The translations under genes were made by a program, and so were the position numbers. 64,000 nt of DNA, taken from NCBI GenBank assembly GCA_965203345.1, contig CBDBCK010000028.1, positions 806,001-870,000 on the forward strand. Direction: 5' to 3'. The notes beneath the pieces are model-generated. The model was not told the DNA's origin. It ran no database searches and worked only from the letters and a program-made list of their open reading frames with translations. Below, piece after piece: positions 53,531 to 62,036 of the stretch. Numbering within the stretch: position 1 is the stretch's first letter; every line of letters starts with the position of its first letter. The DNA comes from CBDBCK01 sp965203345. GTDB lineage: Bacteria > Chloroflexota > Dehalococcoidia > Lucifugimonadales > Lucifugimonadaceae.

Positions 53531-54684
53531 TCAATCATACAAAATGGTCAGCTCTGATTCAAAGGCTACACCGGCTACTTCGCAAGCGGTCTGAATCTGC
53601 TTGAGTATATCCTTTTTGTTACGATTTTTGGAAACATACCAGCCGTTTTCCAAATCAGCAAACTGCCTTATCAGAAACCCGGTCTGGATTGTGTACAAAT
53701 CTTCGGAGTCTTTGCGCGACAACCTTCTTTGTGCGTTTCCCCGGTGGTTTTCTGATCGAATCGGTTGATAAATCCAGGATCTCGGTGGCAAATTCATTCA
53801 GAATCGCAACGAAGGTTTCTATGCCCGTTCTGAGGATATTTTCCTTACCATTGAAGGTATATCCGACGATTCTTGTCGATTCTGTTTTTCGTTTTGGAGA
53901 CTTTGTAGTTCCGGAGGGTGAAGCGTATGGCCTTGATGAGTCTGACGATATTGTAGGTAGCTTAGGTGGTTCATGAACAGCATATGCACTTTGGTAGGTA
54001 GGGCGCAACTGTTCTTTTAGAAAGTTATCTATATCGTTAGGCTCCGGCCTCGTTTTGCACTCACTTTCCACAGCCATAGCGAGCATGTTGCGCAACTCTG
54101 GGGGTGGTTTCTTCCAGCATGGTCCGCCAAACTTTCGGGATATGCTCCCTTGCTTTTTGTTTCGCTCGTCTGTTGGTGTGTTGCTCTTCTGCAGCGGTGA
54201 TCGCATTTTCCGACCACACTTCGGCTTTGCTCAGATAACGATAGAAGCTCTGGACGTATTCGGCTGTGTTTCCCTTGTTTGTCAAAATCGCCCGATAAAA
54301 GAGGCGCTCTCTGGGTACTCCTTCTGCCATGGAAAGATAAAAGTTCCATATGTCGCCATCAGTCAGGATAAGCAGTCGGACACCTTGAGCATAAGCGTAT
54401 TGGAATAACTGTTCTTCGCCGTTTTCGTTGATACCCCCGAGTTTCTTCGCTTCAATAAAAACTTTTGGACCGTGTTGAGGTTTCAGCAATGCGTAGTCTA
54501 CGAACCCCTGTACAGAATAGCGAAGGGGATACTCCGGGTAGAACTCATCGGGATTAGTGTCATCCCAACCTAACTTACGGAGGATATGCAGAATGACTGC
54601 TTGTTTGACTTGAGCCTCACTGCGTAACCGCCCGGAGTTAATCCGTTCTATAGCTTCTTCAAAATCTTTTTCATCCAGTGCCAT
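53531..54684 (-). pseudogene. HsdR N-terminal-type restriction protein gene with two frameshifts
   Basis: From ATG 54684 the minus strand encodes a type I restriction R-subunit N-terminal-like domain: LRSEAQVKQAVILHILRKLG, EYPLRYSVQGFVDYALL and VFIEAKKLGG (PD-(D/E)xK-type ExK), then LLILTDGDIWNFYLS. The frame breaks near a G5 run (54100-54104 on the plus strand): one base fewer would restore TTPELRNMLAM. The reading continues through a linker to YTFNGKENILRTGIETFVAIL, breaks again near 53750, and ends in a third frame with FADLENGWYVSKNRNKKDIL and ACEVAGVAF. The parts together resemble known stand-alone proteins of about 380 residues. Probably inactive, unless a sequencing error is involved. 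Confidence 0.72.
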
Positions 54685-54979
54685 AAAATCATCGTAGCAC
54701 AGGTAGATATTATAACACATGTAGACAACCGCGTGCTATATAGCTTACCATTAGGATTGAAAAGTTGGTAATATATCCATTTCACTTAATTCTGTTGAGC
54801 TTAATACAAGAACTTCTCGTATAGGGATGAGTCTAATGTCCGTCGCAGCTGTGTGTTTGAAAGGTAAGCTGTATCAGCCGCGGTTCACTTGAGGTTTCTT
54901 GGTACTCGGTGCACCTGTACCTTGACGTGGAAATCGTTGGTATATGCAGGCTCAGATTAGTGGTTGATAGAGAGTCGTT

Positions 54980-55996
54980 ATGAGAAATCTCCTGAGAAAT
55001 ACACTAGCTCCAGTAGAGACGGCTCTGTCAAGGCGTTCTGCTCTAGTTGCTCTTATAACTTTAGTTGCCGTCTGGGCAATTTTTTCCATCACCGCCGAAA
55101 ATTTTCTGACCGGTATAGCGGTATCTAACATAATTACCTTCAGTGCGGTTCTGGGCATCATCGTCATAGGCATTGCTACACTGATGATAGCCGGTGAGTT
55201 CGACCTTTCCGTTGGATCCGCCTTTGCGGTCGTAGGGTTCACTTACGGCGTTCTTTTGACCGAAGGTGGTATGAACCCTTGGATCGCTTCAGTTATAGCT
55301 CTGGGCGTTGGTGCAATTTTGGGCTTATTCAACGGGTTAATAGTTGTAAGGACTGGTAACCCTTCGTTTATTATCACTCTGGGCACCTTGCTAGCATTCC
55401 GTGGGATAGCCCGCTCAATAGGCGGTGGCCGGGTGGTGAGTTACACAGAGGAAGAACCCCCGTTCCTTTTTACGTTATTGAACTCAGCGATAGTTCCTCT
55501 CAACGATCTCTCTATGCCTACTGGCAACTTTCGCACTTCGTTTATCTGGTTCGTGGTGCTGGCGATAATCACGATGTTCGTCTTGCACCGTTCCAAGCTG
55601 GGCAACTGGTTGTTTTCTACGGGAGGTAATAAGGAAGCGGCACAAGCTCAGGGAGTGAATACAAAGAACGTGAAACTCATAGCTTTTGTGTTTGTGGGAG
55701 TGATGGTTGCTGTATCGTCCATTATTAACTTCTCGGAGCGTAACTCTATAGATCCGCTTGCGGGGAATCTTTGGGAACTTTTCGCAGTAGCCGCCTGCGT
55801 GATGGGCGGCCTCCGACTCAGAGGTGGGTTCGGCACCATAGCGGGCGCATGCATAGGTATACTTATGATATCTACCCTTAGACAGGGTTTAGTACTTCTG
55901 GGATTTTCGGTAGAATTCTTTCAAGCGATGTTTGGCTTTATTCTGATAGGCATCGCAACTTTAAATCAGTATCTCGGTAGAGCACAAACTACGTAG
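54980..55996 (+). CDS. sugar ABC transporter permease (RbsC/XylH family), first
   Basis: A 338-residue branched-type permease with about ten hydrophobic segments. Family signatures: IGIATLMIAGEFDLSVGSAFA (the GxxDLSVG motif), the NGLIVVRTGNPSFIITLGTL region, and GGNKEAAQAQGVNTKNVKLIAF, the EAA-like loop contacting the ATPase. The terminal segment includes CVMGGLRLRGGFGTIAGACIG. The last 239 bases recur at 56364-56600 through a 606-bp tandem duplication. No recognisable gene or promoter is evident in 54721-54979. Confidence 0.9.
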   Translation: MRNLLRNTLAPVETALSRRSALVALITLVAVWAIFSITAENFLTGIAVSNIITFSAVLGIIVIGIATLMIAGEFDLSVGSAFAVVGFTYGVLLTEGGMNPWIASVIALGVGAILGLFNGLIVVRTGNPSFIITLGTLLAFRGIARSIGGGRVVSYTEEEPPFLFTLLNSAIVPLNDLSMPTGNFRTSFIWFVVLAIITMFVLHRSKLGNWLFSTGGNKEAAQAQGVNTKNVKLIAFVFVGVMVAVSSIINFSERNSIDPLAGNLWELFAVAACVMGGLRLRGGFGTIAGACIGILMISTLRQGLVLLGFSVEFFQAMFGFILIGIATLNQYLGRAQTT

Positions 55997-56014
55997 CATA
56001 ACAGGAGGAAAGCT

Positions 56015-56363
56015 ATGAAATTTATGTTTAAGGTCTACCTGTTGATGTGCATAGCGTCAGCTTCGGTCCTTGTGTTAGCGGCTTGTGGGAACGGCGGAAG
56101 CAGTCAAGAAACAGATGCTCTTCAAGCAGAGTTAACCGCCCTTCGAGCGCAAGTGAATAGTCTAAACGACGCAGTAGATGATCTTGCACAAGCGTTTTTG
56201 GAGCATACACATGAGGAAGGCTGACGACGTTATGAAGGCTGATGACGATGCTGTGACACCCTCGGGGAGTGGGGAGGTAGTGCACGGCACTTTTGACTTC
56301 AACGACCAGATAGTGTCCAATATCCGATCGGGCGTAACCCAGTTCGGCATAGATCAGCAACTT
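56015..56363 (+). pseudogene. truncated copy of the binding-protein gene (5' part)
   Basis: This copy starts with AGGAGG and ATG exactly as the intact gene does, and encodes the same lipoprotein signal (VLAACGNGG) and coiled-coil. An extra T relative to the intact copy shifts it to a stop after 69 residues (EHTHEEG). The following bases would otherwise continue to HGTFDFNDQI in another frame before the duplication junction. A 69-residue lipoprotein could still be made, since the start region is intact. Confidence 0.8.
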
Positions 56364-56600
56364 TTGCGGGGAATCTTTGGGAACTTTTCGCAGTAGCCGC
56401 CTGCGTGATGGGCGGCCTCCGACTCAGAGGTGGGTTCGGCACTATAGCGGGCGCATGCATAGGTATACTTATGATATCTACCCTTAGATAGGGTTTAGTA
56501 CTTCTGGGATTTTCGGTAGAATTTTTTCAAGCGATGTTTGGCTTTATTCTGATAGGCATCGCAACTTTAAATCAGTATCTCGGTAGAGCACAAACTACGT
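56364..56600 (+). pseudogene. fragment of the permease gene (3' part)
   Basis: Duplicate of the last 78 codons of the upstream permease with no start, plus a nonsense change: AGACAG has become AGATAG, giving TAG at 56489-56491. Its only present role would be spacer for the binding-protein gene. Confidence 0.85.
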
Positions 56601-56620
56601 AGCATAACAGGAGGAAAGCT

Positions 56621-58702
56621 ATGAAATTTATGTTTAAGGTCTCCCTGTTGATGTGTATAGCGTCAGCTTCGGCCCTTGTGTTAGCGGCTTGTGGAAACGG
56701 CGGAAGCAGTCAAGAAGCAGATGCTCTTCGAGCAGAGTTAACCGCCCTTCGAGCGCAAGTGAATAATCTAGGCGACGCAGTAGATGATCTTGCACAAGCG
56801 TTGGAGCATACACATGAGGAAGGCGACGACGTTATGAAGGAGGCTGACGACGCTATGAAGGTTGATGACGATGCTGTGACACCCTCGGGGGACGGAGAGG
56901 TAGTGCATGGCACTTTTGATTTCAACGACCAGATAGGGTCCAATATCCGATCGGGCGTAACCCAGTTCGGCATAGATCAGCAGCCTTTTCTTCAAGGTTA
57001 CGAAGCAGTAACGATTTTGTATCTGAACCGGCTCTTCAGGACGCTCCCGCCTAACAAAGTTACTCCAACTGGACCGGGGTTCATAACGACCAGTAATATT
57101 GACGCTGTACCAGGTTCTCCGGAGGGGTACCGTAGCAGAGCGGATGCACCTGTGAACGTGCACGTCGTCCACCATGGGGAGTCCAGCAACGTTTGGTGGG
57201 ACACCATGAATATGACTATGGAACTGGCCGCCCGGAATATGGGTGCTAATTTAGCTATAAATGTGCCTACCTCCTTTGACCTGAACCAAGTCAGAGACTT
57301 GATAGACCAAGCGCGTGCCGCTCAGCCAGATGGTATGGCGATCACAATGACTGATCCTGTTCTCTTTAAGCCCTCGGTGGACAGAGTGCTGGATGATGGC
57401 ATACCCGTAGTGGGTTTCAATGCTGGCACCGGTCCTGACGACGACAATATAGCTTATGGAACCTACATAGGGCAGCGTGAGTACGATGGTGGTCTGGAGG
57501 GGGGACGATTCCTCGCTCGAGAGGCTGGAAGTGGCTCTCATAAAGGCATTTGCATAAATCAGGAGGTCGGGCACATAGGGCTTGATGACCGTTGCCGAGG
57601 TTTTGCGGATGCTCTCAACGAAGCTGGAATAAGGGCGCAGGTACTGGCAGTTACGAATGACCGCGCTAGCTCACAGCAGACTATAAGCGACTTCTATGCA
57701 GGAAACCCTGACGTGGATATATTCTTCACACTCGGACCTTCAAGTGCAGACCCTTTCTACGACTTCGTTCAGAGCGAAGGGTTGGATCAGAATACGTTCC
57801 TGCATGGGACTTTCGATTTCAGCGATGCTATAGGCCAAAATATCAGGTCCGGTGTAACTCTTTTCGGCATCAACCAACAACAGCCGCTTCAAGCCTATAA
57901 TTCTATAAAGACCTTGGTGCATGAGCATCGCTACGGGATTACCCCAGCGTCAAAAGTTACCAACACGGGCCCAGCGTTTATAGTTCTGGATAATATCGAC
58001 TCTGCACCTACTCGTTTCGTAAATGAAGGCCTAATGGATAACCCTGGACAACTGAACTTTATAGCCGTTCAGCACGCCAGGTGTGCTTGGGACTCCTTCT
58101 GGTGTACGGTTGAGGAAGGCATCAGAAGAGCAGAGGAGGAAACGGGCGTAAACGTTACTATCTTAGGCCCCGAGTCTTTTGACCTGAATAGGGTAGCGGA
58201 GCTAATAGACCAAGCGCGAGCGGCTAACCCGGATGGAGTTCTATTGACCTACACGAACAACGAACTGTTCAAAGGTCCTGTGCAACGTCTGCTGGATAGC
58301 GGCATACCTGTTGTGGCATACAATGCAGGTAACCCTGAAGTGGACGAAGTGGACTACCTCACCTATGTAGGGCAGGATGAGTACCTGGGAGGTTTAGAAG
58401 GAGGCAGGAGACTTGCAACAGCAGCAGGCTCCGGAATCCATAAAGGTATCTGCTTGAACCACCAAGTGGGGCACACTGGGCTTGATGCTCGATGTAGGGG
58501 CTTCAGTGATGCTATGGATGAAGCCGGCATACCGCTCGCTGGGAACGGTGTGCTGTCAATCAGTGATGATGCTGCACAATCCCAGCAAGCCATAAGCGAT
58601 TTCTACGCTTCGAACCCGGATGTAGATATTTTCCTGACTCTAGGGCCGGGCGGAGCTACCCCTTTCTACGGATTTCTAGCCGATGAAGGGTTGATAAGGT
58701 AG
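56621..58702 (+). CDS. dual-domain, permuted sugar-binding lipoprotein (Peripla_BP type 1)
   Basis: A 693-residue lipoprotein: signal with LAAC lipobox (Cys 24), a coiled-coil (31-68), and an acidic linker. Residues 94-165 match only the last quarter of a type-1 periplasmic binding domain (HGTFDFNDQIGSNIRSGV, GIDQQPFLQGY, VTPTGPGFI). Residues 178-465 form a complete domain. Residues 478-693 form a second domain that stops right before that same last quarter (LGPGGATPFYGFLADEGLIR). The end missing from the last domain is thus present at the N terminus, as in a circular permutation. AGGAGG precedes the ATG. The relatives bind ribose, inositol or other sugars. Confidence 0.82.
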   Translation: MKFMFKVSLLMCIASASALVLAACGNGGSSQEADALRAELTALRAQVNNLGDAVDDLAQALEHTHEEGDDVMKEADDAMKVDDDAVTPSGDGEVVHGTFDFNDQIGSNIRSGVTQFGIDQQPFLQGYEAVTILYLNRLFRTLPPNKVTPTGPGFITTSNIDAVPGSPEGYRSRADAPVNVHVVHHGESSNVWWDTMNMTMELAARNMGANLAINVPTSFDLNQVRDLIDQARAAQPDGMAITMTDPVLFKPSVDRVLDDGIPVVGFNAGTGPDDDNIAYGTYIGQREYDGGLEGGRFLAREAGSGSHKGICINQEVGHIGLDDRCRGFADALNEAGIRAQVLAVTNDRASSQQTISDFYAGNPDVDIFFTLGPSSADPFYDFVQSEGLDQNTFLHGTFDFSDAIGQNIRSGVTLFGINQQQPLQAYNSIKTLVHEHRYGITPASKVTNTGPAFIVLDNIDSAPTRFVNEGLMDNPGQLNFIAVQHARCAWDSFWCTVEEGIRRAEEETGVNVTILGPESFDLNRVAELIDQARAANPDGVLLTYTNNELFKGPVQRLLDSGIPVVAYNAGNPEVDEVDYLTYVGQDEYLGGLEGGRRLATAAGSGIHKGICLNHQVGHTGLDARCRGFSDAMDEAGIPLAGNGVLSISDDAAQSQQAISDFYASNPDVDIFLTLGPGGATPFYGFLADEGLIR

Positions 58703-58722
58703 AGACACAAGTTAAGGCTTAA

Positions 58723-58764
58723 GGCGGCTTCCTTCCTTAGTGGTGATGAGGATGGGAAGCCGCC
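58723..58764 (+). promoter_or_regulatory. strong hairpin between binding-protein and second permease genes
   Basis: GGCGGCTTCC (58723-58732) is a perfect 10-bp inverted repeat with GGAAGCCGCC (58755-58764), with a 22-base loop. No U run follows. This position is typical for a stem that protects the abundant binding-protein message or attenuates downstream expression. Confidence 0.6.
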
Positions 58765-58838
58765 CGCCGTCTATCGCGGAAACATTTGTATCATCAAAGG
58801 TCAATGTTTAAAGGCTTTGGCAACCCTTTAGAAGAGCT

Positions 58839-60041
58839 ATGAACAGTGAGGACCCTGAAGTTAGTCCGGGATTGCCCGTAAAGGTATCCCGTAGCGGCGG
58901 TGCCTTCTCCAGTGTTCTCCGCGGTATTAAAGGCTTTGTAGGCTCACCCGCGGGTATACCCGGGATAATTTTGTTGGCTCTTCTGGCTATATTCTGTGTT
59001 CTGTCTGTTCCAGGCGTGGTGGAGGGTTTTTACTTTCTGTTTAACCCTGAAGGTCAGATAAGCCCTCGAACTTTTGTAAGCATACTCAATGGATCCATCC
59101 TGACGGGCATAATAGCAATAGCAGTTGTCATGCTTATGATAAGCGGGGAGTTTGACCTTTCCGTAGGTCCGATTCTTGCTATGGGTGGTTACATCTTTGG
59201 AACTTTCAGTGTAGGTGGGGCTACCCTGTTTGGGCTGATAGATATCGGTGAGCCGGTTCATTTCTCTTTAGCTATTCTGATAACTCTTGTAGGTTGTGGA
59301 TTTCTTGGACTGATCAACGGACTGGTAGTAACTTTTGCCCGTATACCGTCCTTCATAGCTACGCTTGGTGCACTTTTCATATTTCTATGGGTTATCTCTC
59401 TGTATTCTGGCAACCAGTCGTTCGAGACCCTTGAGCGACTGCCAATAAATGATATATTCAGCGGACGTCTCAGAGACTTCAACGAAAACGTAACTGGTGC
59501 ATGGGGTAACCTACGCGTCTCGGTTTTTTGGATGGTCGGGCTTACAATCTTGATGCATCTTATAATGACTAAGACCAAATACGGGAGCAGTGTGTTGGCC
59601 GTAGGAGGTAATCCAGATGCAGCGAAGTCGCAAGGGATAAACGTGAGAGCGGTGAAGATATCCGGTTTTGTTTTTACGGGTGTTTTTGCCGGCATAGCGG
59701 GGATAGTGCTATTCAGCCAGTTCCTCAGGGTGCAGGCCAACTCTGGCAACCAGCAGGAACTCTTCGCTATTGCGGTCGCGGTCGTAGGAGGCACTCTGTT
59801 GACTGGAGGCTACGGTAGTGTGCTGGGAGCTTTGGTGGGAGTGCTCACTATATCAACGTTACGCTCCGGCGTGATACTACTGTCCACGCCCGTCCAAGAG
59901 TCTTTCATAGCTGATATCCAGTTCGTAGGCACATATATAGTGCGGCTTATAAGCTCAGATAACTTCCTGACTATAGTCGGTTTCACAATAGTAGCAGCGG
60001 CCGTTCTAAATACTTTTCTAAGGCGAAGATATGCTTCGTAG
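58839..60041 (+). CDS. sugar ABC transporter permease (RbsC/XylH family), second
   Basis: A 400-residue permease with a longer cytoplasmic N terminus than the first. It carries VVMLMISGEFDLSVGPILAMGG, INGLVVTFARIPSFIATLG and GGNPDAAKSQGINVRAVK, and hydrophobic segments spread over the length. The two permeases share the motifs but are not recent copies, so the channel may be a heterodimer. ATG 58839 follows the hairpin by 74 bases. Confidence 0.9.
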   Translation: MNSEDPEVSPGLPVKVSRSGGAFSSVLRGIKGFVGSPAGIPGIILLALLAIFCVLSVPGVVEGFYFLFNPEGQISPRTFVSILNGSILTGIIAIAVVMLMISGEFDLSVGPILAMGGYIFGTFSVGGATLFGLIDIGEPVHFSLAILITLVGCGFLGLINGLVVTFARIPSFIATLGALFIFLWVISLYSGNQSFETLERLPINDIFSGRLRDFNENVTGAWGNLRVSVFWMVGLTILMHLIMTKTKYGSSVLAVGGNPDAAKSQGINVRAVKISGFVFTGVFAGIAGIVLFSQFLRVQANSGNQQELFAIAVAVVGGTLLTGGYGSVLGALVGVLTISTLRSGVILLSTPVQESFIADIQFVGTYIVRLISSDNFLTIVGFTIVAAAVLNTFLRRRYAS

Positions 60042-60175
60042 CTACGGAGTGGCAGAGTGGAACATTGCTCCGCTCAAACAACCCAGAATACAAGTGATAT
60101 AGCAATATAATATAGGGTGTATGCCTACTCGTATGAGCTTGAGCACCTTGTATACAAGCATAAGGAATCAGTGTT

Positions 60176-60982
60176 ATGGTTGAACAGACGGAAACCTCTT
60201 CAGTATTATCCTCAGACGATAAAAATGGAGGAGAAGAGGTGATTCGCCTTGATGGAATTGCGAAGCGTTTTGGCACGGTAACTGCTCTTGAGAAAGTGGA
60301 TTTTACTGTTCACAGTGGCGAGGTTGTAGCTCTGCTAGGTGACAACGGCGCAGGTAAATCCACGCTCATTAAGATCATAACGGGAGTTCACACGCCTACT
60401 GAAGGGAGGGTATACTTCAGAGGAAAACCGGTTAAAATAACCTCTCCTCGCGCCGCAAGAAACCTGGGCATTGAGACCGTTTATCAAGACTTGGCACTTG
60501 TTCCGTTGATGAGTGTCACCAGGAACTTTTTCTTGGGAAGAGAGATAACTTCCTTCTTTGGTTTTCTAAGTATGAAGCGCATGGAGTCGGAAAGCCGGAA
60601 GGCCTTGGGTGACGTAGGGATAGAAAAATTTTCAGAAGAGGGTAACCGTTCCGTTACGGAACCCGTTGGGACACTGTCTGGTGGAGAGAGACAGTCCGTA
60701 GCTATAGGACGAGCCGTGCATTTCGGGGCTTCACTGTTGATACTGGATGAGCCTACGTCTGCTCTGTCGGTAGCGGAGACGGATAAGGTTCTAGTGTACA
60801 CTCGGTCAGCAAAGGAACGGGGGTTAGGTGTTATATTTATCAGCCACAACATCAGCCACGTCTACAAGGTTGCAGACCGATACACCATACTGCGACATGG
60901 TCGCAAAGTTGGCGATTACAGTAAAGCAGAGCTTTCTGAGAAAGATATAGCCGATATCATAACTGGCGAACGCGAACGTTAA
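60176..60982 (+). CDS. sugar ABC transporter ATP-binding protein (single domain)
   Basis: A 268-residue ATPase of the CUT2 family: Walker A GDNGAGKSTLIKII, Q-loop ETVYQDLALVP, signature TLSGGERQSVAIGRAV and Walker B LLILDEPTSAL, then SHNISHVY. Classical RbsA/XylG have two such domains in about 500 residues; this one has one, like the FrcA-type systems. It would power the two permeases. ATG 60176 is preceded by AAGGA at about 10 bases. Last intact gene of the transporter set. Confidence 0.9.
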   Translation: MVEQTETSSVLSSDDKNGGEEVIRLDGIAKRFGTVTALEKVDFTVHSGEVVALLGDNGAGKSTLIKIITGVHTPTEGRVYFRGKPVKITSPRAARNLGIETVYQDLALVPLMSVTRNFFLGREITSFFGFLSMKRMESESRKALGDVGIEKFSEEGNRSVTEPVGTLSGGERQSVAIGRAVHFGASLLILDEPTSALSVAETDKVLVYTRSAKERGLGVIFISHNISHVYKVADRYTILRHGRKVGDYSKAELSEKDIADIITGERER

Positions 60983-61008
60983 AACAAAGGCGTCAATTCA
61001 ATCTCTTC

Positions 61009-61486
61009 TTGCAGCCTCACACTACCAAACTTACTACAGCACAATCTATAGTCCGCTCAGTTCAGCATGTTGGGCAAGATGGTGTAACTGTTCCGTTCTT
61101 TGACGGATGTTTGGGTATATTCTTCCATAGGAACTTAGCAGGTCTAGGCTAGGCCTTACAGCTACAGCAAGAGGCAACCCTGCGCTTTTACTTGACGTGA
61201 AACGAACAGGCAATGGTCCATACTGCGTTAGGGGTACGCCAAAGCATCAGATCCAGGAGCAACTAAGCATGGTGACTGGAGCTGCGACCGCCGTTGTAAG
61301 TCGTTTGCCCGTCCTGCTTTTACCTGGTGATATCTTCGCAAATTGAAGCGCATGCCCCGTTTTGCAACAGGTTGAATTCTCCCATACTCAAGATGTATCC
61401 GTGAACGGCTGCTTCAAGCCAGTATCCGGTTACTGGGATAGGGCGCGCAATGTGCGGGGCGTGTATCCTCGCAAGAGGGGCTAAGC
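61009..61486 (+). pseudogene. iolD remnant (trihydroxycyclohexanedione hydrolase, N-terminal part)
   Basis: No open gene exists in 60983-62036, but translated pieces match IolD in order: TTKLTTAQSIVRSVQ (family: TxRLTTAQAxVRFL), DGVTVPFFDGCLGIFFHRNLAG, NEQAMVHTALGVRQS, TGAATAVVSRLPVLLLPGDIFA (a highly characteristic IolD block) and QQVEFSHTQDVSVNGCFKPVSGYWDRA. At least four stops and several frame changes separate them, and the protein is missing after about residue 170. Inositol degradation by this enzyme is therefore lost here. Confidence 0.72.
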
Positions 61487-62005
61487 TTGAAGGCTTGGCG
61501 GGTATTCGCGGATGGAGCTGATCGAATTGCCGAGACTGTAGGTAAAGACACAGGGTTGAGTTGCATATATCACCCTCACGGTTCAACTTGGGTCGAGGCG
61601 CCTGACGAGGTAGAGCGGCTTGAACTTGATGGAATTATCGATTGTCGGACTTTGTCTAGGCACGGGGCATATCCTGTTCGGAAGGAGATCCCCGTGCAGG
61701 TAATGCCGGAATAAGGATCACGCGTAAAACTCATTCAATTGAAAGACTTTTCGAGCAAGGTGGCGTCAAATTCGAGAACATAGAGGTTGAACTATATTGA
61801 GTCTCTAGAATGAGGAGTTTTCTGTGAAATAGACTCCGGTATAGTTCACTTAGTCGACCTGTTTAGAGAGGCCAAGCGTGTAAGTTACAATGGCTGGATA
61901 GTCGTAGAGCAAGATATCACCCAAAATATGAATACGTCGTCCAACGCTATGCTGTTGGCCAAACGCAATAGAGAGTTAGTCATTAGCATTACTGAGGCGA
62001 TATAA
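61487..62005 (+). pseudogene. iolE/sugar-phosphate isomerase-like remnant
   Basis: The remnant starts in the middle of the barrel fold: DGADRIAETVGKDTGLSCI, then YHPHGSTWVEAPDEVERL (metal-His region of IolE-like inosose dehydratases). Degenerate pieces with IQLKDF and VFCEIDSGIVHLVDLFREA follow, and the C-terminal YNGWIVVEQDI with AKRNRELVIS, which is typical of the family (DGWVVVEQD..RNRxY). Frameshifts, stops and a lost 5' half make it a pseudogene fused by deletion to the iolD remnant. Confidence 0.68.
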
Positions 62006-62036
62006 GAGATAACGTGAACGATAAGGAAGAACGACT

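Larger units (their letters stand above)
55758..56985 (+). repeat. 606-bp tandem duplication spanning permease 3' end and binding-protein 5' end
   Basis: 55758-56363 (last 239 bases of the permease, the spacer with AGGAGG, and the first part of the binding-protein gene) is repeated from 56364 to about 56985. Junction: CAGCAAC-TTTTGCGGGGAATC. The two copies differ by scattered substitutions and small indels. The result is one intact permease, one intact binding protein, and between them a broken copy of each. Confidence 0.9.

Noticed and set aside
61320..61586. Minus-strand 88-residue frame in the gap after the ABC ATPase
   Set aside because: It is the antisense shadow of the iolD and iolE remnants, which match known proteins on the plus strand.
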